A stretch of DNA of 64,000 nt from Fischerella sp. CENA71. GTDB taxonomy: Bacteria > Cyanobacteriota > Cyanobacteriia > Cyanobacteriales > Nostocaceae. The stretch is from positions 186,001-250,000 of the forward strand of contig JANBVI010000006.1 of NCBI GenBank assembly GCA_024239075.1. Direction: 5' to 3'. Positions 1 to 8,323 of the stretch are shown here, in pieces (the stretch's first letter is position 1; every line of letters starts with the position of its first letter). Under the pieces are notes generated by a model. That model was not told where the DNA came from. It made no database searches and worked only from the letters and a program-made list of their open reading frames with translations. Made by a program: the position numbers and the translations under genes.

Positions 1-2
1 AT

Positions 3-1277
3 TATTTCCTCTTACATAACCGAGAAATTGTTAACCGCGTCGATGATTCAGTGGTGCGGGTAATTGGTAATCAAATACAAACTATTCGCCGTGCTAGAGG
101 ATATGCACCAGCACCGATAAAATTACCATCTGGATTTGAGCAAACACCAGCAATTTTAGCGATGGGTGGTGAGTTAAAAAATACCTTTTGTTTATTAAAG
201 GATGGACAAGCAATTTTATCTCAACACTTGGGAGATTTAGAAAATGCAGCCACCTTTACAGCCTATCAAAATACGCTCAACTTATACTTAAACTTATTCG
301 AGCATAAACCAGAAGCGATCGCAATCGATAAACACCCCGATTATTTATCTACAAAACTTGGTCAAGAACTAGCATCAGCCAATCAAATTCAAATTTATTC
401 TACCCAACATCATCACGCTCATATCGCCGCTTGCATGGCTGAAAATAATCTTCCTTTGGATGCATCACCTGTATTAGGTATCGCCTTAGACGGTTTAGGT
501 TACGGTGAAGATGACACACTTTGGGGAGGCGAATTTTTCTTAGCAAATTACAGGAATTTCCAAAGATTAGCAACATTTAAACCAGTAGCCATGATAGGCG
601 GAGAACAAGCAATTTATCAACCTTGGCGTAACACTTATGCCCAATTAATCTCAGCCATTAACTGGGAAGAAATCACAAGTAAATATGGGAATTTAGAAAT
701 CATCAAATTTCTAGAAAATAAACCCCTACCACTTCTCAAACAACTAGTATCAAAAAGCATTAATTCTCCCTTAGCTTCCTCCGTAGGACGTTTATTTGAT
801 GCCGTAGCTGCTGCTATCGGTATATGCCGAGAAGAATGTAACTATGAAGGACAAGCAGCAATAGAAATGGAAGCTTTAGTTGATAGGAATAACTTAAAGA
901 ATCATGAAGTTAACCAGAAATATCCTTTTAAAATTAACATTTTAGATAATATTTACTGTATAGACCCAAGCCCAATGTGGAAAGCTTTATTAGATGACCT
1001 ACAACGGCAAACTAATCTAGAACTCATCGCTACAAAATTTCACATAGGTTTAGCTCAAACTATAGTCAACATGGTTAATTACCTATCTCAACAACATCAT
1101 ATCAAGACCGTCGTTTTCAGCGGAGGAGTATTTCAAAACTCTATCTTATTAGAACAAGTCACTAAATACCTAAAAACCTCAGATATTAACATACTAACTC
1201 ATAGCCTAACTCCCTGTAACGACGGTGGATTATCACTAGGTCAAGCAGTGATTGCAGCAGCTAATATCATCAAATAA
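3..1277 (+). CDS. hypF: HypF, carbamoyltransferase for hydrogenase maturation (5' end outside window)
   Basis: HypF uses carbamoyl phosphate and ATP to make the carbamoyl group that HypE turns into the cyanide ligands of NiFe hydrogenases. The frame is open from the first bases (position 3), so the window holds only the C-terminal 424 residues or so of a protein that is normally about 750-780 aa. Visible family marks are the HHHAHIAA motif at about residue 136 of the visible part, followed by GLGYGEDDTLWGGEF (YrdC/Kae1-like carbamoyltransferase domain), and near the end FSGGVFQN with a final NDGG segment. A GTG at 51 lies within the continuous frame and is not the real start. It heads the visible hyp cluster; hypC follows after 189 bp. 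Confidence 0.96.
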   Translation, partial: YFLLHNREIVNRVDDSVVRVIGNQIQTIRRARGYAPAPIKLPSGFEQTPAILAMGGELKNTFCLLKDGQAILSQHLGDLENAATFTAYQNTLNLYLNLFEHKPEAIAIDKHPDYLSTKLGQELASANQIQIYSTQHHHAHIAACMAENNLPLDASPVLGIALDGLGYGEDDTLWGGEFFLANYRNFQRLATFKPVAMIGGEQAIYQPWRNTYAQLISAINWEEITSKYGNLEIIKFLENKPLPLLKQLVSKSINSPLASSVGRLFDAVAAAIGICREECNYEGQAAIEMEALVDRNNLKNHEVNQKYPFKINILDNIYCIDPSPMWKALLDDLQRQTNLELIATKFHIGLAQTIVNMVNYLSQQHHIKTVVFSGGVFQNSILLEQVTKYLKTSDINILTHSLTPCNDGGLSLGQAVIAAANIIK

Positions 1278-1466
1278 TAACTATATTATATATTGTTTCA
1301 ATATTATACCAATTTAATCTGAAGCCACACTGAATAAACACTCCATTCTTGGCGTTCTTGGCTTATTGGCGGTTCATTTTTTTATATTATGTGCATTTTC
1401 ATACAGAATTGGTATTACTATTTTTTATTTACTATCTTTTCTATTCATTAAACAGGAAAACAAAAA

Positions 1467-1721
1467 ATGTGCTTAGGTATCCCAGGTCAAATTATTGAAA
1501 TAACAGATCAAAATAACAAATTAGCCATTGTCAATGTCGCTGGCGTGAAACGCCAAATTAACATTGCTTGTATAGTGGACGACCAACATCCTCCTGAATC
1601 TTGCATAGGTGACTGGGTATTAGTTCATGTTGGTTTCGCTATGAACCGTATTAACGAAAAAGAAGCAACAGAGACATTGCAAATACTACAAGAAATTGCA
1701 GAAATTATGGTTAAAAATTAG
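1467..1721 (+). CDS. hypC: HypC, hydrogenase assembly chaperone
   Basis: Small chaperone that binds HypD and carries the Fe(CN)2CO unit to the hydrogenase large-subunit precursor. The 84 residues start with MCLGIPGQ, the conserved N-terminus whose Cys2 is essential once Met is removed. The rest is the OB-fold-like core with GDWVLVHVGFAM at about residues 48-59, as in all HypC/HupF proteins. The length is normal for the family. It lies 46 bp before hypD, on the same strand, consistent with one operon and with the HypC-HypD complex. Confidence 0.97.
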   Translation: MCLGIPGQIIEITDQNNKLAIVNVAGVKRQINIACIVDDQHPPESCIGDWVLVHVGFAMNRINEKEATETLQILQEIAEIMVKN

Positions 1722-1768
1722 GTCTAATCAATTATTACTAATATTATCTACTAAACACTAAAATTTAT

Positions 1769-2896
1769 ATGAAATATGTAGATGAATTTCGTGATTCTCA
1801 GAAAGCAAAAGCGCTAGTATGGCAAATAGAAAAATTATCTAGCCTGCTAGATAAACATATTAAAATTATGGAAGTATGCGGCGGTCATACCCATTCTATT
1901 TTTAAATATGGCATCGAAGCAGTCCTACCCAAGGCAATAGAATTAATTCATGGGCCTGGTTGTCCGGTGTGTGTCATGCCAAAAGGTAGGTTAGATGATG
2001 CGATCGCGATCGCCCAAAATCCTCATGTCATCTTTACTACCTTTGGCGATGCAATGCGGGTTCCTGGTTCTCAAACGAGTCTGCTACAAGCGAAAGCTAC
2101 AGGTGCAGACATCCGCATGGTTTATTCACCCTTAGATAGCCTTAAAATTGCCAAAGAAAACCCCAACAAAGAAGTTGTATTTTTTGCTTTAGGTTTTGAA
2201 ACTACAGCTCCTAGCACTGCTTTTACTATCCTCCAAGCAGCAGCAGAAAATATTCATAACTTCAGCATGTTTTGTAATCACGTCCTCGTGATTCCTGCTT
2301 TACAAGCTTTGTTAGATAATCCCGATTTACAACTCGATGGATTTGTCGGGCCTGGTCATGTCAGTATGGTAATTGGTACTGAACCTTATCAGTTTATTTC
2401 TCAACATTATCGTAAGCCAATTGTCATTTCAGGATTTGAACCTTTAGATATTCTCCAATCAGTTTGGATGCTAGTACAACAGTTAGTAGAAAATCGCTGT
2501 GAAGTTGAAAATCAATATCGCCGATTGGTAGATAATAAGGGTAATCAATTGGCACTTACTGCCATGAATACAGTGTATGAAACACGAAAATATTTTGAGT
2601 GGCGTGGTTTGGGTGATATACCCTATTCTGGATTAAAAATTCGTTCTGAATATGCCCAGTTTGATGCAGAATTAAAGTTTACTATTCCAAATTTAAAAGT
2701 AGCAGATCATAAGGCTTGTCAGTGTGGAGAAATTCTCAAGGGTGTGATGAAGCCTTGGGAATGTAAGGTATTTGGTACTGCTTGTACTCCCGAAACACCA
2801 ATAGGAACTTGTATGGTTTCTTCGGAGGGTGCATGTGCAGCTTATTACAAATATGGTCGTTTTTCTGTCGTTGGGAAAGAAGGAGTAGGGGTTTAG
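1769..2896 (+). CDS. hypD: HypD, Fe-S scaffold for the hydrogenase Fe(CN)2CO unit
   Basis: HypD is the [4Fe-4S] protein on which the iron with its CN and CO ligands is assembled, together with HypC and HypE. The 375 residues include the CGGHTHS motif (residues 37-43), GPGCPVC (62-68, Cys65 and Cys68), GFETTAPS at about 143, and a C-terminal cysteine cluster (about residues 317-356: CQC, WEC, TAC, GTC, GAC) that holds the cluster. Full length, no frameshift. It follows hypC closely; a 62-bp gap leads to the tautomerase gene. Confidence 0.97.
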   Translation: MKYVDEFRDSQKAKALVWQIEKLSSLLDKHIKIMEVCGGHTHSIFKYGIEAVLPKAIELIHGPGCPVCVMPKGRLDDAIAIAQNPHVIFTTFGDAMRVPGSQTSLLQAKATGADIRMVYSPLDSLKIAKENPNKEVVFFALGFETTAPSTAFTILQAAAENIHNFSMFCNHVLVIPALQALLDNPDLQLDGFVGPGHVSMVIGTEPYQFISQHYRKPIVISGFEPLDILQSVWMLVQQLVENRCEVENQYRRLVDNKGNQLALTAMNTVYETRKYFEWRGLGDIPYSGLKIRSEYAQFDAELKFTIPNLKVADHKACQCGEILKGVMKPWECKVFGTACTPETPIGTCMVSSEGACAAYYKYGRFSVVGKEGVGV

Positions 2897-2958
2897 TGAA
2901 TTTAAAAATATATTTGATTAACTAACCGCCAATAAGCTAAGAATAACTGGAGATTTGT

Positions 2959-3174
2959 ATGCCATTTGTTACTGTTCAAATTGCTAAGGGTCATTCTGTT
3001 GAAAAGAAGCGACAATTAGCACAAGCAATTACTGATGCTTTGGTTGCAACTATGGGTACTAAACGGGAATGGGTGACTGTACATATTGATGAGTTTGAAA
3101 GAGAAAATTGGGCTGTAGGTGGTGTTTTACATGTTGATAAACATGCTGGTAGACATGTGGAAAAGGGGGTTTAA
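2959..3174 (+). CDS. 4-oxalocrotonate tautomerase-family small protein
   Basis: A 71-residue protein starting MPFVTVQI. After Met removal this exposes the N-terminal Pro that is the catalytic base in the 4-oxalocrotonate tautomerase superfamily. The length (about 60-75 aa) and the HIDEF segment in the second strand also fit. A ribosome binding site GGAG lies 6 bases before the ATG. Its position between hypD and hypE is, as I recall, also seen in the extended hyp operon of Nostoc, where its role in hydrogenase maturation is unproven. The substrate is unknown. It is likely co-transcribed with hypD and the following SDR. Confidence 0.88.
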   Translation: MPFVTVQIAKGHSVEKKRQLAQAITDALVATMGTKREWVTVHIDEFERENWAVGGVLHVDKHAGRHVEKGV

Positions 3175-3233
3175 ATTTAAGTCAAAAGTTCAAGGGAAGA
3201 TGATTCACTTTTGGCTTTATTTAGTGAGGGTGT

Positions 3234-4007
3234 ATGCAAGAAAATCTATTTGATTTGTCTGAAAAAGTAGCAATTGTCACTGGTTCTGGACGGGGTTTAG
3301 GAAAAGTGATGGCTGTGGGTTTGGCTGAATTGGGTGTAAAAGTAATTGTTGGCGATCGCAATTTTGAGGAAGCGAAACAAACAACACAAGCTATCACAGC
3401 TTCTGGAGGAGTTGCAAGTGCAACTTTTGTTGATATTTCTGAGAGTGATAGTTGTAATGATTTAATTCAGTTTGCAGCTAATGAGTTTGGACAGGTTAAT
3501 ATTTTGGTGAATAATGCTGGAATTGATATTATCAAACCCGCAGAAGCACTTACTGAATCTGAATGGGATGAAATTTTGAATGTGAATTTGAAGGGACATT
3601 TTCATTGTTCGCAATTTGCTGCTGTCCAGATGATGAAGCAAAAAACAGGTGGTTCAATTATTAATATTTCCTCAATTGCTTCTGTTGTGGGTATTCCTGG
3701 GTTAGTTGCTTATAGTGCTGCGAAGGGTGGAATTAACCAACTAACACGTGTGATGGCGGTGGAATGGGCTGCGAAAAATATTCGAGTGAATGCGATCGCA
3801 CCTGGTTACTTTGAAAATATCATGCTGGGTGCAAATGCAGAGCATGAAAAACTTGAAAAGCAAAAACAAATTATGATTTTTACACCAATGGCGCGTCGTG
3901 GAAAGCCAGAAGAATTAATTGGCCCATTAGTTTTTTTAGCTTCCGATGCATCTTCTTATATTACTGGTGCTGTTTTATTTGTAGATGGTGGATACACAGC
4001 AGCTTGA
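3234..4007 (+). CDS. Short-chain dehydrogenase/reductase (SDR), substrate unknown
   Basis: A classical 257-residue SDR: TGSGRGLGK nucleotide-binding loop (about residues 16-24), NNAG (about 90-93), the catalytic Ser in NISSIA (about 142), and YSAAKGG with the Tyr/Lys pair at about residues 158-162. It resembles FabG/glucose dehydrogenase-type enzymes with an NAD(P)H cofactor. A GAGGG precedes the ATG. It sits inside the hyp cluster, 60 bp after the tautomerase, so the two may act in one unknown step; this is inference from position only. The stop codon abuts a long repeat region. Confidence 0.88.
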   Translation: MQENLFDLSEKVAIVTGSGRGLGKVMAVGLAELGVKVIVGDRNFEEAKQTTQAITASGGVASATFVDISESDSCNDLIQFAANEFGQVNILVNNAGIDIIKPAEALTESEWDEILNVNLKGHFHCSQFAAVQMMKQKTGGSIINISSIASVVGIPGLVAYSAAKGGINQLTRVMAVEWAAKNIRVNAIAPGYFENIMLGANAEHEKLEKQKQIMIFTPMARRGKPEELIGPLVFLASDASSYITGAVLFVDGGYTAA

Positions 4008-4100
4008 GAGGACACGAGGGACAAGGAGAACAAAGGAGACAAGGAAGACATGGGAGACATGGGGGATACGGAAGAAGAAATCGCCTTGAAGCTTGAATGT
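4008..4100 (+). repeat. Degenerate short repeats after the SDR gene
   Basis: Purine-rich imperfect repeats of the GGACAAGGAGAC type start right at the SDR stop codon and run into the 21-bp array. The same kind of sequence is found after several other genes in the window. Confidence 0.6.
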
Positions 4101-4320
4101 TGAGGTTTGAAACTAGAACTTTGAGGTTTGAAACTAGAACTTTGAGGTTTGAAGCTTGAACGTTGAGGTTTGAAACTAGAACTTTGAGGTTTGAAGCTTG
4201 AACGTTGAGGTTTGAAACTAGAAACTTCGGGTTTGAAACGAGAACGTCGAGGTTTGAAACGAGAACGTTGAGGTTTGAAACGAGAACGTTGAGGTTTGAA
4301 ACGAGAACGTTGAGGTTTAA
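4101..4320 (+). repeat. 21-bp tandem repeat array, about 10.5 units
   Basis: Units start at 4101, 4122, 4143, 4164, 4185, 4206, 4227, 4248, 4269, 4290 and 4311 (last one cut short). The consensus is TGAGGTTTGAAAC, then T/G, AGAAC and G/T, i.e. 21 bp, with a variant carrying GAAGCTTGAAC in some early units. A decayed half-unit lies at about 4086-4100. The last units are nearly identical, which suggests recent expansion at that end. Because 21 is a multiple of three, the array is open in some frames and gives a spurious RFETRTL peptide; this is not taken as a gene. There are no unique spacers, so it is not a CRISPR. Confidence 0.9.
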
Positions 4321-4363
4321 CTCTTGCCTATTGACTATTGTACAGACGCGATTAATCGTGATT

Positions 4364-4393
4364 GTACAGACGCGAGGAACATCGCGTCTCTAC
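4364..4393. repeat. Palindromic dispersed repeat (GACGCGA...TCGCGTC)
   Basis: Imperfect hairpin GTACAGACGCGA / TCGCGTCTCTAC with a 6-base loop. Half of another copy lies just before, at about 4339-4362. Related copies are at 23481-23508, 46031-46056 and 46082-46103. Seven-base TGACAAA repeats follow directly (about 4395-4424) and lead into hypE. Confidence 0.7.
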
Positions 4394-4416
4394 CAATGAC
4401 AAATGACAAATGACAA

Positions 4417-5499
4417 ATGACAAATGCTAATTCCTTATTTCAAAAAATTGAATCAGTTCGTCGTCGCACCAAAGTCCAGGATACTCACATCACTCTCGCA
4501 CATGGTAGTGGTGGGAAAGCAATGCGCGATTTAATCGATGATGTTTTTGTCAGTAAGTTTGATAATCCGATTCTTTCACAATTAGAAGACCAAGCAACTT
4601 TTGATTTAGCGAGTCTCATTCAACAAGGAAATAAACTCGCTTTTACAACTGATTCTTATGTGGTCGATCCTTTATTTTTTCCTGGAAGTAACATCGGAGA
4701 ATTAGCCGTTAATGGTACTATCAATGATTTAGCAGTAAGTGGTGCAAAACCTCTATATCTTAGCTGTAGCGTTATTTTAGAAGAAGGCTTATCAATAGAA
4801 ACATTACGCCATGTTGTTACTAGTATGAAAATTGCAGCCAATAAAGCTGGCGTACAAATTGTTACTGGTGACACCAAAGTCGTGCATCGTGGCGCAGCCG
4901 ATAAATTATTTATTAATACAACAGGTATTGGCGTAATTCGTACAGGTGTTTCTATTTCTGCTCATAATATTCAACCTGGAGATGTAGTCATAGTTAATGG
5001 TGAAATAGGTAATCATGGTACAGCCATTCTCATTGCTCGTGGAGAATTAGCATTAGAAACGAATATAGAAAGTGATTGTCAGCCATTACATGATTTAGTC
5101 AAAACTATTCTTGATATTTGTCCTGAAATTCATGCAATGCGTGATGCTACACGCGGCGGTTTAGCTACTGTATTAAATGAATTTGCTCTCAGTTCTAATG
5201 TCGCAATTCGCCTTGATGAACAATCAATTCCAATTCGAGAAGAAGTAAAAGGAGTTTGCGAAATCTTAGGTTTAGATCCGTTGTATTTAGCGAATGAAGG
5301 AAAATTAGTTGTAGTAGTCAAAAACGAACATGCTGACACAGTTTTATCAGCCATGAAATCCCATCCCGCCGGAAAAGATGCTTGTATAATCGGAGAAGTA
5401 ATTCCCTCACCCGCAGGAATTGTTTTATTAAAAACTCTTTTTGATGCTGAACGAATTGTTGATATGCTTGTCGGCGATCAACTACCACGTATTTGTTAA
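4417..5499 (+). CDS. hypE: HypE, carbamoyl dehydratase for hydrogenase cyanide ligands
   Basis: HypE receives the carbamoyl group from HypF on its C-terminal cysteine and dehydrates it with ATP to a thiocyanate, the source of the CN ligands. The 360-residue protein ends in PRIC, the invariant HypE tail that carries this Cys. The N-terminal LAHGSGGK motif and the AIR-synthase-like fold (GDTKVVHRG, DATRGGLATVLNE) are present. The chosen ATG lies inside a run of TGACAAA heptamers, so the repeat itself encodes the first residues MTNA; the other ATGs in the run are out of frame or meet stops. No clear Shine-Dalgarno sequence precedes it. Confidence 0.96.
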   Translation: MTNANSLFQKIESVRRRTKVQDTHITLAHGSGGKAMRDLIDDVFVSKFDNPILSQLEDQATFDLASLIQQGNKLAFTTDSYVVDPLFFPGSNIGELAVNGTINDLAVSGAKPLYLSCSVILEEGLSIETLRHVVTSMKIAANKAGVQIVTGDTKVVHRGAADKLFINTTGIGVIRTGVSISAHNIQPGDVVIVNGEIGNHGTAILIARGELALETNIESDCQPLHDLVKTILDICPEIHAMRDATRGGLATVLNEFALSSNVAIRLDEQSIPIREEVKGVCEILGLDPLYLANEGKLVVVVKNEHADTVLSAMKSHPAGKDACIIGEVIPSPAGIVLLKTLFDAERIVDMLVGDQLPRIC

Positions 5500-5519
5500 T
5501 AATACTTATGTTATGTAGA

Positions 5520-5631
5520 TGTAGGGTGTGTTATGGCTTTACCCTAACGCACCGCCGATAACATGGTGCGTTAGACTATCCATATTTTTAATGAAAAATG
5601 ATATTAAAATATACGCCTAACATACCCTACA
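5520..5631. repeat. MITE-like inverted repeat element between hypE and hypA
   Basis: About 112 bp bounded by TGTAGGGTGTGTTA (5520-5533) and TAACATACCCTACA (5618-5631), which are inverted repeats with one mismatch. Inside is a perfect 10-bp hairpin, CTAACGCACC (5544-5553) and GGTGCGTTAG (5565-5574). No coding capacity and no clear target-site duplication. It resembles the small non-autonomous palindromic elements common in Nostocales spacers. Confidence 0.6.
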
Positions 5632-5736
5632 GTGATTTTCTTTTTACTTTCTTATATCTTTCTTTGCGTACTTTGTGGTTTGTTCCTCCAAATCATTTTT
5701 TACAAACCACAATTAAAAATTTTGAGCAAATTAAAA

Positions 5737-6078
5737 ATGCATGAACTAGGAATTACCCAAAATATCGTAGCAATTGTATCCGAACATGCCCACGGCTCAA
5801 AAGTCAAACGAGTACTATTAGAAATAGGCAAACTTTCAGCCATCATGCCAGATGCAATCCGATTTTGTTTTGACATTTGTTCTCAAGGAACAGTTTTAGA
5901 AGGAGCAAAATTAGAAATTTTAGAAATAACAGGCTTAGGTAAATGTCACCAATGTGGTGCTGAAATTCCTCTAGAACAACCCTTTGGTGAATGTAAATGT
6001 GGTAGTAAACACATAGATTTAATCGCTGGTCAAGAACTGAAAATAAAAGAAATTGAAATCGAGGAAATATGTGTGTAA
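5737..6078 (+). CDS. hypA: HypA, nickel metallochaperone
   Basis: HypA delivers nickel to the hydrogenase large subunit together with HypB. The start is placed at the ATG giving MHELGITQ, because His2 next to the N-terminus is the conserved nickel ligand; the open frame extends 35 codons upstream but that part is hydrophobic and unlike the family. The resulting 113 residues are the usual length. The zinc site has Cys70, Cys73, Cys86 and Cys88 (CHQC...CKC). The gene overlaps hypB by 10 bp, which indicates coupled translation. Confidence 0.95.
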   Translation: MHELGITQNIVAIVSEHAHGSKVKRVLLEIGKLSAIMPDAIRFCFDICSQGTVLEGAKLEILEITGLGKCHQCGAEIPLEQPFGECKCGSKHIDLIAGQELKIKEIEIEEICV

Positions 6079-6929
6079 CTTGCGGTTGTTCTGATGATAA
6101 TGATGCCAACATCTCTAATTTAGAAACAGGTACAGTATCGTCAATTAATGTCAACGGGCATACCCATCATCATGATCATCACACCCATACTTTACCCAAT
6201 GGCACCGTCATTACTCATTCTCACAGTCACGACCATACTCACCAAATAGCATCACATCTTCATGCCAAAATACATGGCACAACAATATCATTAGAACAAG
6301 ATATTTTAGCTAAAAATAACTTAATTGCAGCCCAAAATCGGGGATGGTTTAAAGGTAGAAATATCCTCGCATTAAATCTTATGAGTTCTCCCGGTGCTGG
6401 TAAAACCACCCTCTTAACTCGCACCATTAATGATTTAAAAACACAGTTAAATATTAGTGTGATAGAAGGCGATCAAGAAACTATCAACGATGCTAAAAAA
6501 ATTCAAGAAACAGGCTGTAAAGTAGTTCAAATCAACACAGGTACAGGCTGTCATCTTGATGCAGCCATGATCGAAAAAGGACTGCAACAACTTAATCCAT
6601 CACTAGATTCAGTTGTGATGATTGAGAACGTTGGTAATTTGGTTTGTCCAGCACTATTTGATTTAGGAGAAAACCTCAAAGTCGTGATTCTCTCTGTAAC
6701 AGAAGGGGAAGATAAACCAATTAAATATCCTCATATGTTCCGTGCTAGTGAAGTTATGGTTCTCACTAAAATTGATTTGCTACCTTATGTCCAATTTGAT
6801 GTGCAAAAATGTATAGAATATGCCCAGCAGGTCAATCCCCAGATTCAGATTTTTCAAGTTTCAGCATTAACCGGAACTGGGCTAGAAAATTGGTATAAAT
6901 GGCTAACTCAAAAACCGGTTAATCTTTAA
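6069..6929 (+). CDS. hypB: HypB, GTPase for nickel insertion
   Basis: HypB is the SIMIBI GTPase that drives nickel insertion into hydrogenase. The N-terminus MCVTCGC carries the CxxCGC-type high-affinity nickel site. Residues 31-69 are very rich in His (about 17 of 39), so the protein should also store nickel. The P-loop is SSPGAGKTT (about 106-114), followed by EGDQET, ENVGN and TKIDLL (switch and base-recognition motifs). It is 286 aa, full length. It overlaps the end of hypA and closes the hyp cluster; a convergent protease gene starts only 21 bp after its stop. Confidence 0.96.
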   Translation: MCVTCGCSDDNDANISNLETGTVSSINVNGHTHHHDHHTHTLPNGTVITHSHSHDHTHQIASHLHAKIHGTTISLEQDILAKNNLIAAQNRGWFKGRNILALNLMSSPGAGKTTLLTRTINDLKTQLNISVIEGDQETINDAKKIQETGCKVVQINTGTGCHLDAAMIEKGLQQLNPSLDSVVMIENVGNLVCPALFDLGENLKVVILSVTEGEDKPIKYPHMFRASEVMVLTKIDLLPYVQFDVQKCIEYAQQVNPQIQIFQVSALTGTGLENWYKWLTQKPVNL

Positions 6930-6950
6930 ATAAGGAACAGGGAACAGTGA

Positions 6951-8159
6951 TTACTGTGAATTTGTGGTTGATTTTGCGATCGCCTGTAATTGTAAACCCT
7001 GTGGATAACTTCCTTCTTCTTTTATTCGCTTAATCTCAGCATCAGTGATCCGCAAACCTAGATTTTGCGCCAGTATTCGGACAATATCGCCTCGGTCAAC
7101 GATACCCGCAACAGCACCCGCAGGCGAAAGCACGGTAACACGGGGTAATTGTTCTTTTTCCAGCTTGTTAATAATTTCTGCAATATTAGTTGACTCTTCA
7201 ACACTTGGAATTTCTGTCAAGGGATGCACGATCGCATTCACAGTTTTGGTTTCCCATTCACTTCTTTCTACTGTTCGCAAGTCATCAATGGCAACCATAC
7301 CCCGATAACGTCCATCGGATTCAGCAAAATAAACCTGTACAGGATTTGTTTCTAATAAGTATAAATCGGCAAATGAACGTAAAGTCTGGTTAGCATCGAC
7401 TATGCGAAAATCGCGAGTCATGGCGTCACTAGCTTTTAGCTTTAACAAGGTTTCTTGCAAAATCGTAACGCGATCATACGTCGTGGCGTTGCGGATACCA
7501 AACCAACCCAACAAGGCAATCCACAAACCCGTCACTAGTTCACCTGTAAAATAGTCTACTGCCAAGCCGAGGGCGATCGCAGCATAACCTAAAATTTGTC
7601 CTGTTTTTGCTGCCCAATGCACAGCTTGAAAGCGATCGCCTGTAGCTTTCCATACTGCTGCTTTTAACACCTGTCCCCCATCTAAAGGTAAGCCAGGAAT
7701 CAAATTGAATAAGGCTAAGACTAAATTTATTCTCGCCAAATCTCCAATCATTATTCGCAGCGAGCTAGTATCAGGTAATGCATCAGCCCCTAGACGTAAC
7801 AGCAAAAATAGGGCAATACTAACTGCTGGCCCAGCGATCGCCACTTGAAAGGCTTTACCAGGAGTTTTCGATTCTTCTTCAATAGCAGCAATTCCACCAA
7901 ACAAAAACAAAGTAATAGAATTAACTTTAATACCTTGCGATCGCGCCACTAAGCTGTGACCTAACTCGTGTAACAACACCGAAGCAAACAGCAGTAGTGC
8001 CATGACTACTCCTGCACTCCAAGCCCAGACAGTCCCTAATTCCTGGTAAGCTACACCAAAGTTGAGGGTTGCCAACCCTAAAATCACAAACCACAAGGGA
8101 TCTAAAAATAGAGGAATGCCAAATAAAGATCCTATTCGCCAATTTGTATTTGTTTGCAT
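6951..8159 (-). CDS. Site-2 protease (M50) with C-terminal CBS domains
   Basis: Intramembrane zinc metalloprotease, 402 aa. HELGHS (residues 64-69) gives the zinc-binding His pair and catalytic Glu, and NLIPGLPLDGG (about 152-162) gives the third ligand (Asp). Several membrane helices lie in the first 225 residues. Residues about 245-370 form a CBS pair (SDAMTRDF, then IVHPLTEIP, later VTVLSPAGAVAGIVDRGDI), which often senses adenylates. Family knowledge suggests regulated proteolysis of a membrane-anchored substrate; the substrate cannot be told. AGGA precedes the ATG by 8 bases. Convergent with hypB. Confidence 0.92.
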   Translation of the reverse strand: MQTNTNWRIGSLFGIPLFLDPLWFVILGLATLNFGVAYQELGTVWAWSAGVVMALLLFASVLLHELGHSLVARSQGIKVNSITLFLFGGIAAIEEESKTPGKAFQVAIAGPAVSIALFLLLRLGADALPDTSSLRIMIGDLARINLVLALFNLIPGLPLDGGQVLKAAVWKATGDRFQAVHWAAKTGQILGYAAIALGLAVDYFTGELVTGLWIALLGWFGIRNATTYDRVTILQETLLKLKASDAMTRDFRIVDANQTLRSFADLYLLETNPVQVYFAESDGRYRGMVAIDDLRTVERSEWETKTVNAIVHPLTEIPSVEESTNIAEIINKLEKEQLPRVTVLSPAGAVAGIVDRGDIVRILAQNLGLRITDAEIKRIKEEGSYPQGLQLQAIAKSTTNSQ

Positions 8160-8323
8160 TTTTATTTCCTAAAATATGAAGATTTGTCAAGCCAAACTAT
8201 ATATATATTTCTAGAATAGACAATTACAGCCAAGCACAATAAACTCACAAAACAAAAACAGCAGACACAGCCCATCCCAAGCCTCAAACATCTGCTGCTT
8301 TTGTATTACACTAAAATTTCTGA

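Noticed and set aside
4101-4320. Repeat array as a CRISPR
   Set aside because: The 21-bp units are directly joined with no unique spacers, and no cas gene is in the window.
4205-4399. Open frame coding for RFETRTL repeats
   Set aside because: It is a by-product of the 21-bp tandem array, which is open because 21 is a multiple of three; no start signal and the rest runs into a palindromic repeat.
5632-5736. Longer hypA with a hydrophobic N-terminus
   Set aside because: HypA needs His2 in MHEL at the N-terminus, so the ATG at 5737 is the start; the upstream part is spacer.
5843-6154. 103-codon open frame opposite hypA/hypB
   Set aside because: Shadow of two certain genes; no start signal or family character.
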